49,362 nucleotides of DNA from Microbacteriaceae bacterium PS02068 (GTDB taxonomy: Bacteria; Actinomycetota; Actinomycetes; Actinomycetales; Microbacteriaceae). Positions 40,318 through 47,378 of the stretch are shown in pieces (within the stretch, counting starts at the first letter, position 1; every line of letters begins with the position of its first letter). The stretch lies in assembly GCA_029959325.1 (NCBI GenBank), contig JASCPF010000018.1:1-49362 (forward strand), read 5' to 3'. The notes under the pieces were generated by a model, which ran no database searches, was not told the origin of the DNA, and saw nothing but the letters and a program-made list of their open reading frames with translations. A program made the position numbers and the translations under genes.

Positions 40318-40592
40318 GTTGTGACCGCGCACCCGATTGATCTGCCCCGTCGTCGGTCTCATCGGTTCACGGGCGCACGGAAGCGGGTCGATCTGAGCGC
40401 GCGATCCGACTCGCGCCTCACCGCGATCATCAATGGACCCGACACGCACGCAAGACCCGCTCGCAGCCGCTCTCAAGAGGCGCACCTCAAACGAACGCGC
40501 CGTCCACTCGCGCATCGAGCCATAGAGAGCAGTGCACGCCGGCACCAAAAACTGATCGGCCCCGAGGCGATGAAAATACTAGGTTCGATCGT

Positions 40593-41549
40593 GTGACCAG
40601 CTCATCCGCCCGCCGCGTGCCCATCGAGGCGCAGAAAGTCGACGCGCCCCTCACCTCGAGTGCCGCGTTCCTCGTCGTGACGGTGAACGACGGGGAGGAT
40701 GCCGCGAACACCGTCCGAGATGTCCTCAGCGGAATCGACGACATCACCAAGAACGTCGGCTTCCGCGACCTCGACGCACAGCTGTCCTGCACCGTCGGCA
40801 TCGGCTCCGAGGTCTGGCCACGACTCACCGCGCGGCCCGCCCCACAGGGTCTCCACCCGTTCACAGAGTTCAGCGGCGCCACCCACACGGCGCCCCGCAC
40901 GCCCGGCGACCTGCTGTTCCACATCCGCGCGAACAGGCAGGACCTGGTCTTCGAGTTCGAACGCCAGCTGCTCGACGAACTGGCCGGCGCGGTGACGGTC
41001 GTCGACGAGACGATCGGATTCCGCTACTTCGACGCGCGCGACCTGCTGGGCTTCGTCGACGGCACCGCCAACCCGGTGGGAACCGCTGTCGGCGAATCGA
41101 CCCTCGTGGGTCACGAGGATGCCACGCACGCCGGCGGCAGCTACGTCGTGATCCAGAAGTATCTGCACACACTCGAGCAGTGGCAGGCCCTGACGACGGA
41201 GCAGCAAGAGGCGATCATCGGGCGAAAGAAGGCCGACAACATCGAACTGGACGACGCCGAGACCGGCCAGAAGTCGCACAAGACCCTCTCCACCATCGTC
41301 GTCGACGGCGTCGAGCACGACATCCTTCGCGACAACATGCCCTTCGGCAGCCCGGGCACGTCCACCTTCGGCACCTACTTCATCGGCTACTCACGACGCC
41401 TGTGGGTCACCGAGAAAATGCTCGAGCGGATGTTCATCGGCGACCCGCCGGGGCTGCACGACCGGATCCTCGACTTCTCGCGTGCGGTGATGGGCTGCAC
41501 CTTCTTCGCCCCGTCCGCAGACGCGCTCCGGGGGCTCGGAGACGGCTGA
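40593..41549 (+). CDS. DyP-type peroxidase
   Basis: The product is 318 aa. It is a class B-like dye-decolorizing peroxidase: the distal GFVDGTANP motif gives Asp156, the proximal heme His is about 192 (IQKYLHTLEQW), and the catalytic Arg is in ILRDNMPFG, followed by STFGTYFIGYSRRL. There is no Tat signal, so the protein is cytoplasmic; its C-terminus (ADALRGLGDG) lacks a clear encapsulin-targeting tail. The GTG at 40593 gives a normal N-terminus. It lies at the right border of the island, and its composition is again core-like. Confidence 0.94.
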   Translation: MTSSSARRVPIEAQKVDAPLTSSAAFLVVTVNDGEDAANTVRDVLSGIDDITKNVGFRDLDAQLSCTVGIGSEVWPRLTARPAPQGLHPFTEFSGATHTAPRTPGDLLFHIRANRQDLVFEFERQLLDELAGAVTVVDETIGFRYFDARDLLGFVDGTANPVGTAVGESTLVGHEDATHAGGSYVVIQKYLHTLEQWQALTTEQQEAIIGRKKADNIELDDAETGQKSHKTLSTIVVDGVEHDILRDNMPFGSPGTSTFGTYFIGYSRRLWVTEKMLERMFIGDPPGLHDRILDFSRAVMGCTFFAPSADALRGLGDG

Positions 41550-41729
41550 CGCCGGTCGACGCGGTTCGCGAAACCGCTCATCAGCACCGGATCGGGCCCG
41601 AATACGGTGCATCTGCGCGGTTTCGCGGGCCGCGGACGGATTCCGCCCGCGCGATGTCATCCGTGCGATGTACTCGCTTCCCCCCTCGGACCGATGCGAC
41701 ACGTCCCGCTCGCTTCGTAGCGTCGAAGC

Positions 41730-41936
41730 ATGGCCACCGCGAGTCTTCCCCTCCCCCTCAGCACACGCCCCGCGCGCCGGCGTGCGCCACTGCGCGAACG
41801 CGCGTCAGGCGGCGTCGCGGCGGCTCTGTCTGTCCTCGGCATCATCGGCGTCTTCGCGATCGCGGCCCTCGGCGCGCTCGTCGTGCCCGTAGCCGCACTG
41901 ATCGTCTTCGGGCCGATCGTCCTGAGCCTGATCTGA
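41730..41936 (+). CDS. Small membrane protein
   Basis: The product is 68 aa. A basic Pro/Arg-rich start (TRPARRRAPLRERAS) is followed by one long hydrophobic region (about residues 28-68) that could form a helix hairpin. It ends at the C-terminus FGPIVLSLI. No family is recognised. It lies 56 bp before the MprF-like gene on the same strand. The reading frame has typical high-GC third positions, which supports it as a real gene, but the ribosome site is weak. Confidence 0.55.
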   Translation: MATASLPLPLSTRPARRRAPLRERASGGVAAALSVLGIIGVFAIAALGALVVPVAALIVFGPIVLSLI

Positions 41937-41992
41937 ACGAAGGTGCCCGGCGCCGCCAGCGGCGCGAGGCATCCCCCGCTACCGTGGCATCC

Positions 41993-44110
41993 ATGACCGA
42001 CTCCACCGCGCCGGCCACCGCCCCACCCGAACGCGGCCGGGCTCGCCGCGCGCTGCGCCGCATCGTCGGCACAATCGCGCAGACGCCCGCCACCCTGATC
42101 ATCCTCGCGGTGATGCTCGTCGCAGGCATCCTTTCACGGGGACTGTGGGAGCCGTTCGACCAGAGCGCCGGTATGCAGGTATGGGCATATGGCCTTCCCG
42201 CGTTCGACGAGGGACGCTGGTGGACGGCGATCACCGGCACCTTCCTCGTCCCGGCGCCGTGGGTGTACGTGCCGACGCTGATCGGCCTCTCGGCGCTCGG
42301 CGCACTCGAGTTCCTCCGCGGCACGCGCGTCGCGCTCGGGTACTTCTGGATCGGGCAGCTCTTCGGCATCTTCGCCACGGCGCTGCTGTTGGCGTTCCTC
42401 CGCATCTTCCCCGCCTGGGACTGGGCGCAAGAGACGGCGGCGGCGCTCGACGTCGGCCCGAGCGCGGGCGCCTTCGCGTGCATCGCCGCGCTGCTCGGAA
42501 TCGTCGTCCCCCCGTGGCGCATGCGCGGCTGGCTGTTGCTGCTGGGGGTGGTGATCGTCGGCGTGCTGGTGCTCGGCACGGTTGCCGACCTCGAGCACCT
42601 GTTCGCCGTCGGGCTGGTCCTCGGCGTCGACCGCACGCTGCGCCCACAGCGCGCCTCGGTGCGCGAGCAGCGCCTCGTCGCCTTCTTCGGCATGCTCGTG
42701 TTCGTCGCGATCGAGGTGATCCTCGCGGCGATCCCGACCGACGGCCCGTTCGGCTCGACCGAGCCCCTCTCGAATTCGGTATGGTCGACGCTCTTCGACG
42801 TCGCCGTCGTGCTGCTCATCGCCAACGGGCTGCGACACGCGCGCCGCTGGGCGTGGGTCGTCGCGATCGTGCTGATGTCGATCAACGTCGCCATCGCGCT
42901 GCTGCTGCTCCTCCTCGCGCCGCTCGACGCGGGAGGCCAAGTCGATGCGTCGCTCACGATCACCACCGACGGCACCGCCGCGCTCGACACCGGCACCGGG
43001 CTGCTCTCGCTCATCATGCTGATCTACCTGATCATCGTTCGCGGCGCATTCGCGCGCCACCGCCACACGACGCTCGGGTCGGGCGACGAGCCGACCCGCG
43101 ACGAGGTCGTCGCGATGATCCGAAAGGAGGGCGGCGGAACCCTCACCTGGATGAGCACGTGGGACGGCAACGACTACCTGCGCACACGAACGGGCATCGT
43201 CACGTTCCAGAAGCGGGCGGGTGTTGCGATCGCCCTCGCCGACCCGATCGGTCCAGCTGCGGGGCGCGCCGAGTCGGTGCGGCAGTTCATCGCCGCGGCC
43301 GAGCAGCTCGGGCTGGCCCCGTGCTTCTTCAGCGCCGGCGAGCAGACCCGCGCGGCGGTGCCGGACAGCTGGCGGTCGCTCGTCGTCGCCGACGACACGA
43401 TCGTCGACCTGCCCGGGCTCGCGTTCACGGGCAAGTCGTGGAACTCGGTGCGCACCTCGCTCAACAAGGCGGGGCGCGAAGAGATGACCTTCCGCCTAAC
43501 CCGCCTGCAGGACGAGCCGTGGGGCATCCGAACCCAACTGAACGCGATCTCCGAGGCGTGGGTCGGCGACAAGGAACTGCCCGAGATGCGGTTCACTCTG
43601 GGCACCCTCACCGAGGCCGAAGACCCCGAGGTGCGCATCGCGCTCGCGATCGACGCGCACGGCAGCGTCGACGGCTTCCTGTCGTGGCTGCCGGTCTACG
43701 GCGAGAACGGAGTGCGGGGCTGGACGCTCGACCTGATGCGGCGGCGCGAGGGCGGATTCGGCCCCGTCATGGAGTACCTGATCGGCAGCTCGGCGGTCGC
43801 GTTCCGCGATGAAGGCGCCGAGATCATGTCGCTGTCGGGTGCTCCCCTGGCTCACGAGTATCCGCCCGAGGCGCGCGTCATCGCGAACCTCAGTGCACGC
43901 CTCGCCGACGGTCTTGAGCCGGTCTACGGTTTCCAGTCGCTGCACCGCTTCAAAGCGAAGTTCCAACCGCGCTACGAGACGATGTACCTGCTCTTCCGCG
44001 ATGAGGCCGACCTGGCCCGGATCGGCGCCGGGTTGACGAAGGCGTTCCTGCCGACCGCGACGACACGCCAGTTCGCCCGCGCCGGCCTCGAGCTCGTGCG
44101 CGGCAACTGA
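41993..44110 (+). CDS. Rhomboid-like domain fused to DUF2156 (MprF-like lysyltransferase)
   Basis: The product is 705 aa. The N-terminal ~340 residues hold about eight or nine membrane helices; the first six look rhomboid-like, with GPSAG (Ser157) and EHLF (His202) 45 residues apart, as in the serine-protease dyad. The C-terminal half (about residues 365-700) is a cytoplasmic DUF2156 domain: GGTLTWMSTWDGNDY, KRAGVAIALADPIGP, FFSAGEQTRA, FTGKSWNSVRTSLNKAGREEM and KAKFQPRYETMYLLF, as in phosphatidylglycerol lysyltransferases that add amino acids to lipids and raise resistance to cationic peptides. The ATG at 41993 (MTDSTAPAT) is chosen by domain layout. Lysyl specificity is not shown. Confidence 0.88.
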   Translation: MTDSTAPATAPPERGRARRALRRIVGTIAQTPATLIILAVMLVAGILSRGLWEPFDQSAGMQVWAYGLPAFDEGRWWTAITGTFLVPAPWVYVPTLIGLSALGALEFLRGTRVALGYFWIGQLFGIFATALLLAFLRIFPAWDWAQETAAALDVGPSAGAFACIAALLGIVVPPWRMRGWLLLLGVVIVGVLVLGTVADLEHLFAVGLVLGVDRTLRPQRASVREQRLVAFFGMLVFVAIEVILAAIPTDGPFGSTEPLSNSVWSTLFDVAVVLLIANGLRHARRWAWVVAIVLMSINVAIALLLLLLAPLDAGGQVDASLTITTDGTAALDTGTGLLSLIMLIYLIIVRGAFARHRHTTLGSGDEPTRDEVVAMIRKEGGGTLTWMSTWDGNDYLRTRTGIVTFQKRAGVAIALADPIGPAAGRAESVRQFIAAAEQLGLAPCFFSAGEQTRAAVPDSWRSLVVADDTIVDLPGLAFTGKSWNSVRTSLNKAGREEMTFRLTRLQDEPWGIRTQLNAISEAWVGDKELPEMRFTLGTLTEAEDPEVRIALAIDAHGSVDGFLSWLPVYGENGVRGWTLDLMRRREGGFGPVMEYLIGSSAVAFRDEGAEIMSLSGAPLAHEYPPEARVIANLSARLADGLEPVYGFQSLHRFKAKFQPRYETMYLLFRDEADLARIGAGLTKAFLPTATTRQFARAGLELVRGN

Positions 44111-44150
44111 CCGGCGCCTCAGCCGCGCATCGTGCGTGGGCGCCGCGGAG

Positions 44151-44471
44151 TCAGTGGTCGCCGACGAGTTTGAGCCCGACGACGCAGCCGACCAGGCCCA
44201 GGATGAGCAGCATCTTGACGATCGAGAACGCCTCGTCGCCGGTGATCATCGCGTAGGCGACGGTGAGGGATGCCCCGATGCCGACCCACACCGCGTACGC
44301 GGTGCCGGTCGAGATGTCTCGCATCGCCCAGGCGAGGCCGCCCATGCTGGCGAGCAGCGCCGCACCGAACACGATCGTCGGCACGAGCTTCGTGAACCCC
44401 TCGGACTTGCCGAGCGCGGTGGCCCAGACGGCTTCGAGGAGGCCGGAGATGATGAGGATGACCCACGACAT
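44151..44471 (-). CDS. gdx: Guanidinium exporter (SMR family, Gdx/SugE)
   Basis: The product is 106 aa with the four helices of the small multidrug resistance family. MSWVILIISGLLEAVWATALGKS carries the essential Glu13 (GLLEAVWA), and WAMRDISTGTAYAVWVGIGA is the SugE/Gdx signature rather than the EmrE one. It works as an antiparallel dimer that exports guanidinium in exchange for protons. The guanidine-III riboswitch just upstream supports guanidinium as the substrate. The ATG follows a GAAAGG site. Confidence 0.94.
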   Translation of the reverse strand: MSWVILIISGLLEAVWATALGKSEGFTKLVPTIVFGAALLASMGGLAWAMRDISTGTAYAVWVGIGASLTVAYAMITGDEAFSIVKMLLILGLVGCVVGLKLVGDH

Positions 44472-44484
44472 GGCGTGACCTTTC

Positions 44485-44525
44485 GGCCAGTCTTGTCGCT
44501 CACCGGGTACTGATCCGTCGTCCGG
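44485..44525 (-). promoter_or_regulatory. Guanidine-III (ykkC-III) riboswitch
   Basis: Read on the minus strand, CCGGACGACGGATCAGTACC, then CGGTGAGCGACAAGACTGGCC, matches the ykkC-III pattern CCGGACGA...GTACCCGGT.AG.GACAAGAC.GG. CCGG at the 5' end can pair with CCGG in the TACCCGG segment (pseudoknot), and CGG-TCAGT pairs with ACTGGCCG. It ends ~14 bases before the gdx ATG with the GAAAGG site immediately after, so control of translation initiation is likely. Confidence 0.92.
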
Positions 44526-44639
44526 AGACCTGTCGGGGTCTGCTCCCGACTGTAGCGAGGATGCCTGGGCACGGCCTGGGCAGCGCCTGGGCACCGCCAG
44601 GGCACGACAAACGGCACACCAAGCGGCTCGATCACCGGC

Positions 44640-45500
44640 TCACGGCGAGACGAGGAACAACCCGTCCAAGAGCCCCGGGTTGTGGGCGTGCACGAGCACG
44701 GCGAACACCACGGCATCGAACAGCAGGTGCACCGTCACGACGTACCCGAGTGACCGGGTCTTCAGGAAGATGACGGCCTGCAGCAGCGCGAACGGGATGG
44801 TGAGCAACGGCCCCCACGCGCGATAGCCGAGCTCCCACAGGAACGAGACGAACACGATCGCCTGCAGCACGTTCGCCGTGGCATCCGCCACATGCCGGCG
44901 CAGCAGCGCGAACACCGTGCAGATGAAGAACAGCTCGTCCCAGATGCCCACGGCGCCCACGCCGACAAAGAGCCGCGCGATGAGGCCCGGCTCGTTCACG
45001 ACGGGCCAGTTGCGATAGACGCCCGACGTGATGAAGTAGAACGGCAGAATCAGCCACCCGAGGCCGAGCACGGCGACGAGCCACCCCCACTGCCACGGGC
45101 GCCAGCGCCCGCCCCCGCGCCACGGGAAGGCGATGGCGCGGTCGCGGAAGACCCACCGCGAGATCACGTACGGCACCGCCACCGCTCCCCCGAGCACGAC
45201 GGTGAAGCGCACCATCGAGAGGTCGTCGAGCTTCGCCGCGAGCGAGATCGTGCTCACGATCGCCATGCCGACGGCGATGAGGCCGAGGTCACGGGTGAGC
45301 CAGGGAGTGGATGCCACGACGCCCCGCCGTTCGATCGCCGCAGCCGCGCCGACGCCGGCGAGCAGCAGCAGCCAGCCGAGCCATGGGTTCAGCAGGAGGA
45401 AGAAGGCGGGCGCGGCGAGGCAGACGAGTGCGGCCGGCGCCAGCGTCCAGCCGAACGCGGGGCGCGCCGCGACGTCGCGTTCCTGCGTCGCGGGCGCCAC
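44640..45500 (-). CDS. CPBP family membrane protein
   Basis: The product is 286 aa with about eight membrane helices. It resembles the CPBP (CAAX-protease/bacteriocin-processing, Abi) family. The first motif reads WDELFFICTVFALLRR, where the usual EExxxR pair is Asp-Glu. The later histidine motif is VTVHLLFDAVVF. The changed first Glu could reduce protease activity. A basic, Arg/Trp-rich loop (FPWRGGGRWRPWQW) lies between helices 4 and 5. Start is GTG at 45500, 6 bp after trmB. Its substrate is unknown. Confidence 0.82.
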   Translation of the reverse strand: MAPATQERDVAARPAFGWTLAPAALVCLAAPAFFLLLNPWLGWLLLLAGVGAAAAIERRGVVASTPWLTRDLGLIAVGMAIVSTISLAAKLDDLSMVRFTVVLGGAVAVPYVISRWVFRDRAIAFPWRGGGRWRPWQWGWLVAVLGLGWLILPFYFITSGVYRNWPVVNEPGLIARLFVGVGAVGIWDELFFICTVFALLRRHVADATANVLQAIVFVSFLWELGYRAWGPLLTIPFALLQAVIFLKTRSLGYVVTVHLLFDAVVFAVLVHAHNPGLLDGLFLVSP

Positions 45501-45506
45501 GGCCGG

Positions 45507-46286
45507 TCAGCCCTGGTCTGCCGGGCGCGGCGTACGGCGGTACGTGAGGTCGCGGATCTCGCGGCCTTTCGCGAGTCCCTTCCGTTCGAACGCCGTCATG
45601 GTGCGGCCGGCGAACCGCGGGGCCCAGTCGCCCTCGAAGGCAGGCGCGAAGTCTGCGGCATCCGCCATCACGTCGCGCATCTGCAGGGCGTAGTCCTCCC
45701 AGTCGGTCGCGAGGCGCAGCGTGCCGCCGTCGCGCAGCGCGCGGGCGGCGAGCGGCGGGAACGCGGGCGCGAGCAGGCGCCGCTTGTTGTGCTTCGACTT
45801 GTGCCACGGGTCGGGAAAGAAGATCCACAGCTCGTCGACGCTCGCCTCGGGCAGCAGGTGCTCGAGCACCTCGGGTGCATTCGCCTCGACGAGGCGCAGG
45901 TTTCGGATGCCCGCGCGGTCGGCGTCGAGCATCGTGCGGGCGAGTCCCGCGCGGAAGACCTCGACGGCCATGAAGTCGCGCTCGGGTGCCGCACCGGCGG
46001 CATGCACGATCGCGTGACCCTGCCCCGAGCCGATCTCGACGGTGAGCGGCGCGGTGCGGCCGAAGACGCCGGCCGGCTCGATCGTGCTGCCGGGCAGGAT
46101 GCTCGTGGCCGCCGCGTCGCGCTCGACCTCGATCACATAGTGCGGCGCGAGGTCGGTCCAGGCGCGTTCCTGCCCGTCGCTCATCCGGCCGCTGCGACGC
46201 ACGAACGAGACGGGCTTGTCGCGGTAGCGCGGGACATCACCCGCGGCGTCCTGGGTGTCCGGCGCGTCGGGGGTGTCCTGCGGCAT
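45507..46286 (-). CDS. trmB: tRNA (guanine-N7-)-methyltransferase
   Basis: The product is 259 aa. It methylates G46 in the tRNA variable loop with S-adenosylmethionine. Motifs are VEIGSGQGHAIVHAA (SAM binding), FFPDPWHKSKHNKRRL (family signature) and LRLATDWEDYALQMRDVM. An N-terminal ~65 residues precede the core. It is upstream of the CPBP gene in a short operon. Confidence 0.95.
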   Translation of the reverse strand: MPQDTPDAPDTQDAAGDVPRYRDKPVSFVRRSGRMSDGQERAWTDLAPHYVIEVERDAAATSILPGSTIEPAGVFGRTAPLTVEIGSGQGHAIVHAAGAAPERDFMAVEVFRAGLARTMLDADRAGIRNLRLVEANAPEVLEHLLPEASVDELWIFFPDPWHKSKHNKRRLLAPAFPPLAARALRDGGTLRLATDWEDYALQMRDVMADAADFAPAFEGDWAPRFAGRTMTAFERKGLAKGREIRDLTYRRTPRPADQG

Positions 46287-46318
46287 CCCTCCAGATTACC
46301 GGGGGTGTGGGTTCCGGT

Positions 46319-47161
46319 TCACGCCGTGACGAAGTCGATGAGCTCTTCGACGCGGCCCAGCAATGCCGGGTCGAGGTCGCGATAGGTGCGCACCGACCCG
46401 AGAATGCGCTGCCACGTGCGGGCGATGTCGGCCTGATCGTCGGCGGGCCATCCGAGCGCCCGGCTCACCCCCACCTTCCACTCGATGCCGCGCGGCACGT
46501 CGGGCCACGCCGCGATCCGCAGCGCTTCGGGTCGCACGCACTGCCAGACGTCGATGTGGGGATGCCCCACGATGCGCAGGTGCGCGCCGTGCGGCCCGCG
46601 CCGCACGGCGTCGGCGATGCGCGACTCCTTCGATCCCGGCACGAGATGGTCGACGAGCACCCCGTAGCGGCGCTCGGCGCTCGGCGGCTCGGCGCGCAGC
46701 AGGTCGTCGAGCAGGTCGACGCCCTGCAGGTACTCGACGACGACGCCCTCGGCGCGCAGGTCGGCGCCCCAGACCTTCTCGACGAGCTCGGCGTCGTGGC
46801 GCCCCTCGACGAGGATGCGCGAGGCGCGCGCCACCCGGGCGCGGCTCTGCGGGGCCGCGAACGATCCCGATGCCGTGCGGGCGGGCGCCGCGGGGGCTGC
46901 GCGGGGCACCGTGAGCACGACCGCGTCGCCGTCGACGAGGAAGCCCCCGCCGAGGGGGAAGAGACGCCTACGTCCGAGACGATCTTCGAGCTCGACGGTG
47001 CCCGCCTGCACGCGAGTGATGGCGCCGCAGAATCCGTCGCCGGCGACTTCGACGACGAGGCCGGCGTCGGCCGCCAACTGGGGTACGACCCTGCGGCCCG
47101 CGTCGCGCCACCCGGGGGCGAGTACGTCACCGGCGTAGCGGTCGATCTCATCGTGATTCAT
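46319..47161 (-). CDS. DUF3097 domain-containing protein
   Basis: The product is 280 aa and matches the actinobacterial DUF3097 family: MNHDEIDRYAGDVLAP at the start, an N-terminal beta-barrel-like part, and a C-terminal part with ASRILVEGRHDAELVEKVWG, YLQGVDLLDDLL and VLVDHLVPGSKESRIADAV. The VEGRHDAELVEKV segment and VLVDHLVPGSKE resemble a TOPRIM-like fold with acidic residues, so a nucleic-acid enzyme is possible; the function is unknown. It is 32 bp upstream of trmB on the same strand. Confidence 0.9.
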   Translation of the reverse strand: MNHDEIDRYAGDVLAPGWRDAGRRVVPQLAADAGLVVEVAGDGFCGAITRVQAGTVELEDRLGRRRLFPLGGGFLVDGDAVVLTVPRAAPAAPARTASGSFAAPQSRARVARASRILVEGRHDAELVEKVWGADLRAEGVVVEYLQGVDLLDDLLRAEPPSAERRYGVLVDHLVPGSKESRIADAVRRGPHGAHLRIVGHPHIDVWQCVRPEALRIAAWPDVPRGIEWKVGVSRALGWPADDQADIARTWQRILGSVRTYRDLDPALLGRVEELIDFVTA

Positions 47162-47378
47162 GGTTCCTCCGAATCGGTCACGCTACCCGCCGCGGACCGC
47201 GGCCCCGGGCAGCGACTCCCGCTTTGGTGGTCGCGGGCCACCCGCCGAGGGGGCCCGCACTGTGCGCCGCGGCCAGCCATAGCCGTTTCCCTGCCGCGAC
47301 CTATCCCCCCGCCCACCGACCCGCATAGGATCGGACGAGGGGCGGGGTACGAGACCTCGCAAAAGAGAGGGATGCCCC

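Larger units (their letters stand above)
29234..40590. other. Accessory genomic island at tRNA-Arg
   Basis: From the tRNA to the DyP peroxidase gene the GC content is visibly lower, intergenic gaps are longer, codon choice is less G/C-biased at third positions, and the frequent GGATGCC word of the flanks is nearly absent. Genes are defence-like, membrane and glycan-modifying. Tandem ~40-bp repeats similar to the tRNA end lie within. No integrase, transposase or phage structural gene is seen. The right edge is set at the return to core composition near 40.59 kb, where a 10-base TAGGTTCGAT also occurs in the tRNA; that match is too short to be firm. Confidence 0.65.

Noticed and set aside
40321..40596. 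A 91-aa frame after the fusion gene
   Set aside because: It starts with a GTG just after the previous stop, has no ribosome site or recognisable domain, is Arg/His-rich and runs into the DyP start. The 275-bp gap is left as gene-free.
41561..41577. Terminator after the DyP gene (GCGGTT-CGCGA-AACCGC)
   Set aside because: The stem is only 6 bp, lacks a U-run and could arise by chance in GC-rich DNA.
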